Below are positions 7,290 to 16,175 of a DNA stretch of 64,000 nt, in pieces. Source of the stretch: Microbacterium sp. cx-55 (lineage in GTDB: Bacteria; Actinomycetota; Actinomycetes; Actinomycetales; Microbacteriaceae); assembly GCF_021117345.1 (NCBI RefSeq), contig NZ_CP088261.1:2852001-2916000 (forward strand), in the 5' to 3' direction. Position numbers and translations under genes: made by a program. The notes beneath the pieces were generated by a model. That model saw only the letters and a list, made by a program, of their open reading frames with translations, did no database searches and was not told the DNA's origin. Position 1 is the stretch's first letter. The number at the start of each line of letters is the position of its first letter.

Positions 7290-9308
7290 ATGTCCGACGC
7301 CGCTGCACCCGACCTGCTCGCCACCCTGGGTGGCGATGGGCTGATCTTCGGATGCGACTACAACCCCGAGCAGTGGGACCGCGAGACGTGGCTCGACGAT
7401 GTGCGACTCATGCGCGAGGTCGGCGTGGGCCTCGTGGCGATCAACGTCTTCGGGTGGTCGGAGATCAATCCGGCGCACGGCGTGTGGGACTTCGCGGCGC
7501 TCGATGAGATCATCGCGCTGCTCCACGAGAACGGCATCCGCGTCAACCTCGGCACGGGCACGGCGTCACCGCCGCCGTGGCTGAGTGCGCGGCATCCGGA
7601 GATCCTCCCGGTCGCCGAGGACGGCACCCGCAGCTACCCGGGCGGCCGGCAGGCCTACTGCCCGAGCTCCCCCGTGTTCCGCGCGTACGCGGCAGAACTC
7701 ACGACGCGCGTGGCCGAGCGATACGGCGCACACCCCGCCGTGGCGCTCTGGCACGTGTCGAACGAGCTCGGCTGCCACAACGCGCTCTGTTACTGCGACG
7801 CGAGCGCCGAGGCGTTCCGCGGATGGCTGCGCGCGCGCTACGACTCGGTCGACGCCCTCAACCGCGCGTGGGGCACGGCGTTCTGGAGCCAGCGCTACGG
7901 CGCGTGGGAGGAGATCTTCCCGCCCCGACGCGCCCTGTCGCTCCGGAACCCCGCGCAGATGCTCGACTTCCAGCGCTTCAGTTCGGATGAGGAGCTCGGG
8001 CTCTACCGCGCCGAGGCCGCCATCATCCGCGGCCGCAGCGTCGCTCCCGTCACGACGAACTTCATGGTGACGGCGCACATCCGCAACCTCGACTACTGGT
8101 CGTGGGCCGCCGAGATGGACGTCGTTGCGAACGACCACTACCTCGACCGCCGCCTCGACGACCCGCGCGCCGAGCTCGCGTTCTCGGCCGACCTCACCCG
8201 CGGCCTGGCGGGCGGCGGGCCCTGGATCCTGATGGAGACCTCGACCGGAGCGGTCAACTGGCAGCCGCAGAACCTCGCGAAGGCTCCGGGCGAGTTGCTC
8301 CGCAACATCGCCGCGTACGTCGCGCGCGGCGCCGACGGCATCTGCTTCTTCCAGTGGCGCGCGTCTGTGCAGGGCGCGGAGAAGTACCACTCGGCGCTCC
8401 TGCCGCACGCCGGCACCGACACGGCGGCCTGGGCCGATGTGCAGCGACTCGGCGCCCTCCTCGGCCGACTCGGCGGACTGCACGGCACCCGGGTCACGGC
8501 GCAGAGCGCGATCCTCTTCGACTGGAACAGCTGGTGGGCCCTCGAGGGCGAGGGTCGCCCCAGCGACCAGCTCGCGTACCTCGATCAGGTACACGCGGCC
8601 CACGCCGCCCTCAGCGCGCACGGCCTGACCGCCGATGTCGTGCACCCGAGCGCCGACCTGTCGGGGTATCGCCTCGTGATCGTGCCCGCGCTGCATCTGG
8701 TGTCGGATGCGGATGCCGCCGCGCTCCGCGCCTTCGCCGAGGCGGGCGGCACCGTGCTCGTCACGTTCTCCAGCGGCATCGTCGACGAGACCGACCGGGT
8801 GCGTCTCGGCGGCTACCCGGGGGCGTTCCGCGACCTCGTCGGCGTGTTCGGTGAGGAGTTCGCGCCCCTCGCGGCGGGTCGCCCCGTGGCTCTCTCGAAC
8901 GGCGCGACCGGGTCGATCTGGACCGAGCGTCTCCGCGCGCACGACGACACCGAGGTCATCGCGACCTACCTCGACGGCCCCGCGGCGGGCGGGCCCGCTC
9001 TCACCCGGCGGCGCGCCGGCGACGGCACCGCCTGGTACGCCGCCACCCTGCTGGACCCGTCCGGCTACGCCGATCTGATCGGGCAGATCGCCGCGGAGGC
9101 GGGCCTCACGGGCTTCGCCGGCGCCGGCCCCGACGTCGAGATCGTCCGTCGCGCAGGCCAGGGCCGTTCCTACCTTTTCGCCATCAATCACGGGCACGCA
9201 GAGGCGTTCGTCGAGGCGCGGGGACGCGATCTCGTCTCGGGAGAGGCCGCGACCGGCCGCCTCCCGATCGCCGCCGGCGGCGTGCGGATCATCGAGGAGA
9301 TCTCATGA
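7290..9308 (+). CDS. Beta-galactosidase, GH42
   Basis: Cytoplasmic GH42 beta-galactosidase of 672 residues acting on short galacto-oligosaccharides. The acid/base is Glu159 in W-H-V-S-N-E-L-G and the nucleophile Glu316 in W-I-L-M-E-T-S. The cysteines at 124, 162, 167 and 169 match the zinc-binding set of the family. The barrel is followed by a trimerisation domain and a small C-terminal beta domain. ATG at 7290 is supported by a strong Shine-Dalgarno (AAAGGAG, 7273-7279); upstream in-frame codons run into the operators. Its TGA overlaps the next ATG by four bases, so it is the first gene of an importer operon. Confidence 0.94.
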   Translation: MSDAAAPDLLATLGGDGLIFGCDYNPEQWDRETWLDDVRLMREVGVGLVAINVFGWSEINPAHGVWDFAALDEIIALLHENGIRVNLGTGTASPPPWLSARHPEILPVAEDGTRSYPGGRQAYCPSSPVFRAYAAELTTRVAERYGAHPAVALWHVSNELGCHNALCYCDASAEAFRGWLRARYDSVDALNRAWGTAFWSQRYGAWEEIFPPRRALSLRNPAQMLDFQRFSSDEELGLYRAEAAIIRGRSVAPVTTNFMVTAHIRNLDYWSWAAEMDVVANDHYLDRRLDDPRAELAFSADLTRGLAGGGPWILMETSTGAVNWQPQNLAKAPGELLRNIAAYVARGADGICFFQWRASVQGAEKYHSALLPHAGTDTAAWADVQRLGALLGRLGGLHGTRVTAQSAILFDWNSWWALEGEGRPSDQLAYLDQVHAAHAALSAHGLTADVVHPSADLSGYRLVIVPALHLVSDADAAALRAFAEAGGTVLVTFSSGIVDETDRVRLGGYPGAFRDLVGVFGEEFAPLAAGRPVALSNGATGSIWTERLRAHDDTEVIATYLDGPAAGGPALTRRRAGDGTAWYAATLLDPSGYADLIGQIAAEAGLTGFAGAGPDVEIVRRAGQGRSYLFAINHGHAEAFVEARGRDLVSGEAATGRLPIAAGGVRIIEEIS

Positions 9309-10213
9309 CGACGTCCATCGTCCAGGCGCCGCCCCCGCGGCGACGGATCCGGGTCGCGCACAAGCGCGCGATCGCGATCCTGCTGGTGCCCTTCGGCATC
9401 CTCTTCACGCTCTTCTACATCCTCCCGATCGGGTTCGCGATCGGGCAGTCGCTGCTCGTCGTCGAGCGCAACGGCACCTTCGGTCGCGCGGAGCTCGTGT
9501 TCGGCGGGTTCGCACAGTACGCGCTGGTGTTCCAGAACGAGCAGTTCTGGGCCTCGGTCGGCCGGATGCTGACGTTCGGGGTCGTGCAGGTGCCGGTCAT
9601 GCTCGGGCTCGCGCTGCTGTTCGCCCTGCTGCTCGACTCGCCGCTCGTGCGCGGGAAGCGGTTCTTCCGCCTCGCGTTCTTCGTGCCGTATGCGGTTCCC
9701 GGCGTCATCGCGGCGATCATGTGGGGCTCGCTCCTCTCCCCCAACCTCTCGCCGTTCAGCGCGGTGACGAGCCAGATCGACTTCCTCGGCGCCGACCTGG
9801 TGCTCTGGTCGATCGCCAACGTCGTCACGTGGGTCTACGTCGGCTACAACATGCTGATCATCTACTCGTCGCTCCTGTCGATCCCGACGGAACTGTACGA
9901 GGCGGCGCGACTCGACGGCGCAGGCCAGTGGCGGATGGCGTGGTCGATCAAGATTCCGCTGGTACGGCCCGCGATCGTCATGACCGCGATCTTTTCGATC
10001 ATCGGCACGCTGCAGCTGCTCGCGGAGCCCCAGGTGTTCCGCTCCTTCAGCTCGGCGGTCACGAGCACCTTCACCCCGAACATGACCGTGTACGCCACGG
10101 CCTCGATCCCGAACGCGAACCTCGCGGCGGCGTTCTCGGTGGTGCTCGCCCTGACGACCTTCGTGCTCTCGTTCGGCTTCATGAAGTACATGCAGAAGAA
10201 GGACAACGCATGA
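9305..10213 (+). CDS. Sugar ABC importer permease, MalF type
   Basis: Inner-membrane subunit of 302 residues with six predicted transmembrane helices. The EAA motif E-A-A-R-L-D-G-A-G, about 200 residues in, docks the ATPase. It overlaps GH42 by four bases (ATGA) and the next permease by four bases, so the three are translationally coupled. As in the other importers here, no ATPase gene is linked; a shared MsiK-type ATPase elsewhere in the genome is likely, as known for other actinobacterial CUT1 systems. Confidence 0.92.
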   Translation: MTTSIVQAPPPRRRIRVAHKRAIAILLVPFGILFTLFYILPIGFAIGQSLLVVERNGTFGRAELVFGGFAQYALVFQNEQFWASVGRMLTFGVVQVPVMLGLALLFALLLDSPLVRGKRFFRLAFFVPYAVPGVIAAIMWGSLLSPNLSPFSAVTSQIDFLGADLVLWSIANVVTWVYVGYNMLIIYSSLLSIPTELYEAARLDGAGQWRMAWSIKIPLVRPAIVMTAIFSIIGTLQLLAEPQVFRSFSSAVTSTFTPNMTVYATASIPNANLAAAFSVVLALTTFVLSFGFMKYMQKKDNA

Positions 10214-11097
10214 GCGCCTCCACGTTCCCCTCCCGCGTCGGCACCCGCGCCCGGGTCGCGCGCGAGCCGATCGTCTCCCGCGGCAGCGCGATGCTCGTCA
10301 TGGCCGTCTTCACGATCTACTTCCTGCTCCCGCTGTGGTGGCTGCTGGTCGCCTCGAGCAAGGACACCGGTGACATCCTCACCACGAACCCGCTCACGTT
10401 CGCCGACTTCCGGCTCTTCGAGAACATCGGCACGCTCTTCGCCTACCGCGACGGCGTCTACCTCAAGTGGCTCGGCAATTCGGTGCTCTACGCCGGACTC
10501 GGCGGGGCGATCGCGACGCTCCTGGCCGCCATGGCCGGCTACGCACTCGCGAAATACCGGTTCCCCGGCCGCGAACTGATCTTCAACGTCGTGCTCGGCG
10601 GCGTGCTCGTCCCCGCGACGGCCCTCGCGCTCCCGCTCTTCCTGATCTTCAGCCAGGTGCAGCTCACGAACACGTTCTGGGCGGTGTTCCTCCCCTCGCT
10701 GGTGAGCCCGTTCGGGGTCTACCTCGCCCGGATCTTCGCCGCATCCTCGGTCCCCGATGAGCTTCTGGAGGCGAGCCGCCTGGATGGTGCGGGCGAAGTG
10801 CGCACGTTCTTCACGGTCAGCGTCCGGCTCATGACGCCCGCGCTCGTGACGATGTTCCTGTTCCAGTTCGTCGCGATCTGGAACAACTTCTTCCTGCCGC
10901 TCATCATGCTCCGCAGCGAAGATCTCTTCCCCGTGACCTACGGCCTCTACAACTGGAACAACCAGCTGAACCAGCTGCCGGAACTCCGCGGGCTCGTGCT
11001 CATCGGCGCCCTGCTGTCGGTCATCCCGCTCATCATCACTTTCCTCTTGCTTCAGCGTTTCTGGCGGAACGGACTGGGCGCTGGCGCCCTGAAGTAA
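10210..11097 (+). CDS. Sugar ABC importer permease, MalG type
   Basis: Second permease of the importer, 295 residues, six predicted helices, with EAA motif E-A-S-R-L-D-G-A-G in the cytoplasmic loop. ATG at 10210 overlaps the stop of the MalF-type gene by four bases; longer in-frame versions would run through that gene and are rejected. The C-terminus, ending F-L-L-L-Q-R-F-W, resembles that of the MalG-type permease at 38766. Downstream are tandem hairpins before the binding-protein gene. Confidence 0.92.
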   Translation: MSASTFPSRVGTRARVAREPIVSRGSAMLVMAVFTIYFLLPLWWLLVASSKDTGDILTTNPLTFADFRLFENIGTLFAYRDGVYLKWLGNSVLYAGLGGAIATLLAAMAGYALAKYRFPGRELIFNVVLGGVLVPATALALPLFLIFSQVQLTNTFWAVFLPSLVSPFGVYLARIFAASSVPDELLEASRLDGAGEVRTFFTVSVRLMTPALVTMFLFQFVAIWNNFFLPLIMLRSEDLFPVTYGLYNWNNQLNQLPELRGLVLIGALLSVIPLIITFLLLQRFWRNGLGAGALK

Positions 11098-11104
11098 GTC
11101 GATC

Positions 11105-11189
11105 GCCGGACGGAACGACCCGTCCGGCACCCTGCCGGTCGGAATGGACCGCTCGGCACCCTGCCGGTCGGAATGGACCGCTCGGCACC
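11105..11189 (+). repeat. Tandem hairpin units between permease and binding protein
   Basis: A hairpin with perfect 9-base arms (11105-11113 and 11120-11128) is followed by two identical 29-base units (11132-11160 and 11161-11189), each with a short CGGTC/GACCG stem. The first hairpin is a diverged form of the same unit (CCGGMCGGAAYGRMCC). The array could terminate part of the transcription or protect the downstream mRNA. Confidence 0.75.
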
Positions 11190-11209
11190 CTCACCAAGAA
11201 AGGATCGAA

Positions 11210-12541
11210 ATGCAGCACAAGACCACGAAGGCGGCGGCAGCCGTCCTGCTCTCCTCCCTCCTGCTCGCCGGTTGCTCGTCCGGCGGCGGGAACTCCGGTG
11301 GCGACGCAGCCGCAGGCGACTGCACGCCCGCCGGCGAGAACGTGACCCTGGAGTTCACCTCCTGGATCCCCGGCATCGAAGACGTCGTCGACATCTGGAA
11401 CCAGGAGAACCCCGACATCCAGGTCGAGGTGCAGACCGGCCCGAACGGCAACGGCGGCACGTACCAGAACTTCTTCAACCAGATCGCGGCGGGCGATGCT
11501 CCCGACCTCGGTCAGATCGAGTACGACGCCCTCCCGAACTTCCTCGTGCAGGACGGACTGGAAGACATCGGCGGCTGCGCCGACGTCGTCGCCGCGCAGG
11601 ACCAGTTCGTCGACTGGGCGTGGGGACAGGTGAGCCTCGGCACCGAGGGCAGCGTCTACGGCATCCCGCAGGACATCGGCCCGATGGCTCTGTTCTACCG
11701 TTCCGACCTCTTCGCCCAGAACGGGATCGCGATCCCGACGACGTGGGAAGAATACAAGGAAGCCGCGAAGCAGATCCGCGCGCTCGGCGGCTACATCACG
11801 AACTTCTCCACCGCCGACATCAACCAGTTCGCCGGATTCGTCTGGCAGGCGGGCGGCCAGTGGTTCGCGAACGACGGCGACGCCTGGGACGTGACGCTGA
11901 CCGACGACGCATCCGTCAAGGTCGCCGACTACTGGCAGGAACTCATCGACGAGGACCTCGTGTCGTCGTACCCGGCGTGGACCGACGAGTGGAACAACGC
12001 CTACAACTCCAGCGAGGTCTGGACCTGGAACTCCGCCGTCTGGGGGGCCAACTCGATCTCCTCGGGCGCACCCGACACGGCCGGCAACTGGTCGGTCGCC
12101 CCGCTTCCGCAGTGGTCCGCGGGCGAGGCGGTCGCCGGCAACTGGGGCGGTTCGTCGATCGCGGTACTGAAGGGCAGCGAGCACCTCTACGAAGCGACGA
12201 AGTTCGCCCTGTGGCTCAACACCTCGGATGAGGCGCTCACCGCGCTGAACGAGTCGGCCAACATCTACCCGGCGACGACCAAGGGCCTGACCCTGCCGTC
12301 GCTCGCGGAAGGTGTCGACTTCTACGGCGGTCAGAAGATCTACGACGTGTTCGCGGAGGCAGCCACCGAGGTGTCGCCGAACTTCACGTGGGGTCCGACC
12401 ATGACGCAGACCTACGCCGACGTCTCGGACGGGTTCAAGTCGGCCGTGACCGGCAGCGGTACGCTGTCCGACGCGCTGACGAAGGGCCAGGAGTCCACGA
12501 TCGCGACGCTGAAGACGCAGTCGATCCCGGTCGCCGAATAG
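11210..12541 (+). CDS. Sugar ABC importer binding lipoprotein (GH42/GH36 locus)
   Basis: Family 1 solute-binding protein of 443 residues, exported and lipid-anchored: positively charged N-terminus, hydrophobic core and lipobox L-A-G-C with Cys22, followed by a Gly/Ser linker. ATG at 11210 has an upstream AAAGGA. It lies between the two permeases and alpha-galactosidase. Unusually the binding protein follows its permeases, separated by tandem hairpins, whereas in the 40 kb locus it comes first. The flanking GH42 and GH36 genes suggest that it binds galactosides with beta- and/or alpha-linked galactose. Confidence 0.92.
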   Translation: MQHKTTKAAAAVLLSSLLLAGCSSGGGNSGGDAAAGDCTPAGENVTLEFTSWIPGIEDVVDIWNQENPDIQVEVQTGPNGNGGTYQNFFNQIAAGDAPDLGQIEYDALPNFLVQDGLEDIGGCADVVAAQDQFVDWAWGQVSLGTEGSVYGIPQDIGPMALFYRSDLFAQNGIAIPTTWEEYKEAAKQIRALGGYITNFSTADINQFAGFVWQAGGQWFANDGDAWDVTLTDDASVKVADYWQELIDEDLVSSYPAWTDEWNNAYNSSEVWTWNSAVWGANSISSGAPDTAGNWSVAPLPQWSAGEAVAGNWGGSSIAVLKGSEHLYEATKFALWLNTSDEALTALNESANIYPATTKGLTLPSLAEGVDFYGGQKIYDVFAEAATEVSPNFTWGPTMTQTYADVSDGFKSAVTGSGTLSDALTKGQESTIATLKTQSIPVAE

Positions 12542-12560
12542 TCACCTGATACACAGCACC

Positions 12561-12594
12561 CCGCCCGCGGACGCCGAAAGGCGTTCGCGGGCGG
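12561..12594 (+). terminator. GNRA-capped hairpin after the binding-protein gene
   Basis: Fifteen-base arms with one G-U pair (12561-12575 and 12580-12594) are closed by a GAAA tetraloop. It starts 20 bases after the stop. There is no T-tract, so it is either a partial terminator or a 3' stabiliser ahead of the GH36 gene. Confidence 0.65.
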
Positions 12595-12621
12595 TCCGTA
12601 CGTCCAAGGAGCATCCGCATC

Positions 12622-14778
12622 ATGCCGAACGAGACCGGCGACACGATCACCCTCGCGCACCTGCGGGCCGCGGGAACGAGCCTCGTGGTGGCCTGCGATG
12701 CCTTCGCCCCACGCGTGCTGCACTGGGGCACCGAACTCACCGACGCCGACGCCGCGCTCCTTCTCGACACGGATGCCGGCGCCGTCACCTTCAGCTCTTT
12801 CGATGAGCCCCGACGATTCCCGGTGCTGCCGGTCGAGTCGGACGGCTGGTCGGGCACGCCCGCGCTCGCCTGGCACCGGGCGGGGACCGCATCCGCCCCG
12901 CTCCTGCACTTGCGCGCGGTCGATGCCACCGCGACGACGCTGCGACTCGGGTTCACGGATGCGGTCGCCGCTGCCGACGTCGCCCTCGACTACGCGATCG
13001 ATGTGGACGGCGCCCTGACCGCGCAGCTGCAGATCACGAGCACGGCGGATGCGGCGGCCCCGCCGCTCGATCTCACCGCCGCCCGCATCCTGCTCCCCCT
13101 GCCCGCGCGGGCGGAGGAGATCGCCGACCACACCGGCGCGTGGACGGGCGAGCGTCGCCCGCAGCGCCTGCCCGTGCGCGACGGCGCGCACGTGCGGGCG
13201 GGGCGCCGCGGCCGACGCGGCCACGATGACGCGTTCGTCACGCTCGTCGGAACTCCCGGTTTCGGGTTCCGCGACGGAGAGCTCTGGGCGGCCCACCTCG
13301 CCTGGAGCGGCGACACCGAGATGATCGTCGAGCGCCTCCCCGAGGGCGCGGGCGTGCACACGTCCGTTCTGGGCGGCGGCGAGCGACTCCGGCCCGGGGA
13401 GATCCGGCTCGCCAGCGGCGACACCTATCGCTCGCCTCTTCTGTACCTCGCGCACAGCACGCGCGGGATCGACGGCGTCTCGGAGCGGCTGCACGGTGCC
13501 GCCCGCCGACTGCCCGGCCACCCCGACACCCCCCGGCCGCTCGTTCTGAACACGTGGGAGGCCGTCTACTTCGATCATCGCCCCGAGCGCATCGCCGAGC
13601 TCGCCCGCGCCGCCGCCGACATCGGTGTCGAACGGTTCGTGCTCGATGACGGGTGGTTCGCGGGGCGTACCGACGACCGCCGCGCACTCGGGGACTGGGT
13701 CGTCGACACCGCCAAGTGGCCGGACGGCCTCCGCCCGCTGTCCGACCTGGTGCACGGACTCGGGATGCAGTTCGGGCTCTGGTTCGAACCCGAGATGGTC
13801 AACCCCGACTCCGACCTCGCCCGCGCGCACCCCGACTGGATCCTGTCGGCGCATCCGTCGCCGCCTACCTGGCGCCACCAGCTCGTGCTCGACCTCACCC
13901 ACCCGGACGCCTGGGCGCACATCCTCGCGCGACTCGACGCCGTGATCACCGAGGTGGGCGTCGACTTCGTCAAGTGGGACCACAACCGCGACCTGCACGC
14001 CGCCGTGTCGCCGCATTCCGGCCGGGCGGCGGTGCACGCGCAGACCACCGCGTTCTACGCGCTCGTCGACGAGTTGCGCCGCCGGCATCCGCGCCTGGAG
14101 ATCGAATCCTGCGCGAGCGGCGGGGCCCGGGTGGACCTCGGCGTGCTCCGTCGCGCGCAGCGGGTGTGGGCGTCGGATTCGAACGACCCGATCGAACGGC
14201 AGACGATCCAGCGGTGGACCGGCGTGCTCGTGCCACCCGAAGTCGCCGGCGCCCACGTCGGGCCGCCCGTCGCCGAGACCACGCACCGCGCGGCGTCGAT
14301 GTCGTTCCGCCTGATTACCGCCCTGTTCGGACACGCCGGCATCGAGTGGGACGTCACGACGTGCACGCCCGACGAGCGCGACGCCCTCCGCAGGTGGGCC
14401 GCGCTCTACCGCGAGCTGCGCCCGCTCCTCCACCACGGACGCACTGTACGCACCGACGAGGTCGACCCCGGCAGCATCCTGCACGGCGTCGTCAGCACGG
14501 AGGGCGACCACGCCGTATTCGCCTGGGTGCGAACGGCCACCTCGGCGGTCGCGTCGACACCGCGCACCCGGATCCCCGGGCTCGACCCCGAGAGCCGCTA
14601 CGAACTGCGCCCGCGCACCGAGGTCGGCGCCGCCGCGCGGCATGCGGTGCACGACCCCGCGTGGCTCGCGGACGGCGCCGGGCTCACCGCATCCGGTCAC
14701 TTCCTCGCCGAGGTCGGCGTACCGCTCCCGCTCCTCGCGCCGGGCGCCGCGATGCTGTTCGAGCTCCGCCGGGTGTAG
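12622..14778 (+). CDS. Alpha-galactosidase, GH36
   Basis: Cytoplasmic retaining alpha-galactosidase of 718 residues, cleaving terminal alpha-1,6-galactose as in melibiose and raffinose-type sugars. An N-terminal beta-supersandwich (about 1-300) is followed by the barrel. The nucleophile is Asp453 in V-K-W-D-H-N-R and the acid/base Asp519 in W-A-S-D-S-N-D-P; F-E-P-E-M-V-N-P and E-S-C-A-S-G-G-A-R are typical GH36 segments. ATG at 12622 has AAGGAG upstream. It ends the GH42 operon; downstream are two family A palindromes. Confidence 0.94.
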   Translation: MPNETGDTITLAHLRAAGTSLVVACDAFAPRVLHWGTELTDADAALLLDTDAGAVTFSSFDEPRRFPVLPVESDGWSGTPALAWHRAGTASAPLLHLRAVDATATTLRLGFTDAVAAADVALDYAIDVDGALTAQLQITSTADAAAPPLDLTAARILLPLPARAEEIADHTGAWTGERRPQRLPVRDGAHVRAGRRGRRGHDDAFVTLVGTPGFGFRDGELWAAHLAWSGDTEMIVERLPEGAGVHTSVLGGGERLRPGEIRLASGDTYRSPLLYLAHSTRGIDGVSERLHGAARRLPGHPDTPRPLVLNTWEAVYFDHRPERIAELARAAADIGVERFVLDDGWFAGRTDDRRALGDWVVDTAKWPDGLRPLSDLVHGLGMQFGLWFEPEMVNPDSDLARAHPDWILSAHPSPPTWRHQLVLDLTHPDAWAHILARLDAVITEVGVDFVKWDHNRDLHAAVSPHSGRAAVHAQTTAFYALVDELRRRHPRLEIESCASGGARVDLGVLRRAQRVWASDSNDPIERQTIQRWTGVLVPPEVAGAHVGPPVAETTHRAASMSFRLITALFGHAGIEWDVTTCTPDERDALRRWAALYRELRPLLHHGRTVRTDEVDPGSILHGVVSTEGDHAVFAWVRTATSAVASTPRTRIPGLDPESRYELRPRTEVGAAARHAVHDPAWLADGAGLTASGHFLAEVGVPLPLLAPGAAMLFELRRV

Positions 14779-14817
14779 CGCGGACTCGCGCCGGCGCGGC
14801 CGGAGGCTACTGCGGGC

Positions 14818-14886
14818 GCTAACTCCTCCAGATCGGCACGCAACGACGGCTTCGCCACCCGAAACGCGCATTCTGGAGGAGTTAGC
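14818..14886. repeat. Family A palindrome, copy 2
   Basis: The same 15-base arms as at 5886 (14818-14832 and 14872-14886), again 69 bases in total. It lies between the converging GH36 and lacI genes. Its 39-base centre differs from copy 1 but is almost identical to copy 3. Confidence 0.88.
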
Positions 14887-14925
14887 CGGCGTCACACGCC
14901 GAGCCTCGGCGGCAGAGCCCGAACT

Positions 14926-14978
14926 CCAGTGCCGCTGACCGCGCTTCAGCGGCACAGCCTGAGCATCAGCGGCACTGG
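14926..14978. repeat. Inverted repeat between two family A copies
   Basis: The 13-base arm CCAGTGCCGCTGA (14926-14938) has a perfect complement at 14966-14978; a 10-base shorter complement lies between them at 14946-14955, so two alternative hairpins are possible. No gene is seen in 14779-15136; the palindromes occupy most of it. Confidence 0.75.
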
Positions 14979-15033
14979 CCGGACCAGGAGCCCGGGAGCA
15001 GCCCAGGACGGGCGCTTCGCTCCGGGCGAGCGC

Positions 15034-15102
15034 GCTAACTCCTCCAGAACGGCACGCAACGACGGCTTCGCCACCCGAAACGCGCATTCTGGAGGAGTTT
15101 GC
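15034..15102. repeat. Family A palindrome, copy 3
   Basis: Sixty-nine bases, matching copy 2 at 67 positions including the centre. One change (GTTTGC for GTTAGC) breaks a pair in the right arm. Copies 2 and 3 are offset by 216 bases and their right flanks are also similar, indicating local duplication. Confidence 0.88.
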
Positions 15103-15136
15103 CGGCGGCAGGCGCCGAGCACCTCGCCGACACGGA

Positions 15137-16102
15137 TCAGGAGCTGGCGCGCACGACCAGGGTCGCGGGCACCTCGGTACGCCCGACCTCGGCGTTCTCC
15201 TCGAGCAGGCCGACCAGCACCTCGACCGCGCGCGTGCCGAGCGCGTCGAAATCCTGACGGACGGTCGTGAGCGGCGGGCGGTACTCGGCGGCGTCGACGA
15301 CGTCGTCGAATCCGACGACCGCGACATCGTCCGGCACTGACCGGCCCGCGTCGGCGAGCGCCCGCAGAAGCCCGAGAGCCATCTGGTCGTTCGCCACGAA
15401 CACGGCGGATGCGGCGCCCAGCGCGGCTCCCGCGGCGTACCCGGATGCGGAGGTCCAGTCGCCCCGCACCGCCTCGGCGACGGGGGCTCCGGCATCCGCC
15501 AGCGCCTCCTGCCACCCGCGCTCCCGCTCGACCGCCGCGAATGACGATCGCGGCCCGGCGAGGTGGTGGACCGTCGGGTGACCCCGTTCGAGGAGGTGCG
15601 CGACGGCCGCGCGCGCTCCCGCGGCGTGATCGGTCTGCACGATCGCGAAGCGGTCGTCGGCGGGCGAGTCGACCACGACCAGCCGGAGCCCCGCCGGCGG
15701 AGCGCTGTCGCGCGCCAGCCGGGTGGCCTCGTTCAGCACGACAGCGCCGTCCACCCCCTGTTCGCGCAGACGCGCGAAGGCGTCGGCGATGTCGCGCGAG
15801 CCGGCGACCGTGACGATCGCGAGTGCGTAGTCGCGGGCCGAGGCCGCCTCGGCGATCGCCTGCAGCATCCGCGAGTTGCCGACCGAAGCGAGGGTGGAGA
15901 CGACGAGGCCGATCGTGCGGGTACGCCCGGTGCGCAGCGCCTGCGCCGCGCGGTGCACCCGGTAGCCGAGCGCGGCCATGGCCGCTTCGACCCGGGCACG
16001 CGTGACGGGATCGACGCGGGGACTCGCGTTGACGACGCGCGAGACGGTCTGCGCGGAGACGCCGGCGTGCGCCGCGACATCCGCCATCGATACTCGCGAC
16101 AT
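15137..16102 (-). CDS. LacI-family regulator divergent from galTK
   Basis: Repressor of 321 residues. The N-terminal helix-turn-helix begins S-M-A-D-V-A-A-H-A-G-V-S, followed by hinge and sugar-binding domain ending V-A-V-V-G-F-D-D-V. ATG at 16102 is preceded by a purine-rich Shine-Dalgarno (GAGGGGA); a much longer in-frame reading would be antisense to galT and is rejected. The divergent arrangement, with an imperfect inverted repeat around the galT promoter, makes it the probable galactose-responsive repressor of galT-galK. It converges on GH36 across two family A palindromes. Confidence 0.88.
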   Translation of the reverse strand: MSRVSMADVAAHAGVSAQTVSRVVNASPRVDPVTRARVEAAMAALGYRVHRAAQALRTGRTRTIGLVVSTLASVGNSRMLQAIAEAASARDYALAIVTVAGSRDIADAFARLREQGVDGAVVLNEATRLARDSAPPAGLRLVVVDSPADDRFAIVQTDHAAGARAAVAHLLERGHPTVHHLAGPRSSFAAVERERGWQEALADAGAPVAEAVRGDWTSASGYAAGAALGAASAVFVANDQMALGLLRALADAGRSVPDDVAVVGFDDVVDAAEYRPPLTTVRQDFDALGTRAVEVLVGLLEENAEVGRTEVPATLVVRASS

Positions 16103-16131
16103 GCGTTCTTCCCCTCGCGCTCCGCTGATCA

Positions 16132-16175
16132 TGTTGACGATAGCATCCGCGGAATATAGCGTGTTATCGTGAACA
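16132..16175. promoter_or_regulatory. galT promoter overlapped by an inverted repeat
   Basis: TTGACG (16134-16139), a 17-base spacer and TAGCGT (16157-16162) make a good promoter. TAGCGT ends six bases before the galT GTG at 16169, so the mRNA is probably leaderless. Imperfect 14-base arms (16132-16145 and 16162-16175, two mismatches) around it could be sites for the divergent LacI protein. Confidence 0.65.

Noticed and set aside
12412..15495. Open frame of over 1000 codons antisense to GH36 and lacI flank
   Set aside because: It covers a complete GH36 gene on the other strand and joins unrelated stretches; it has no domain.
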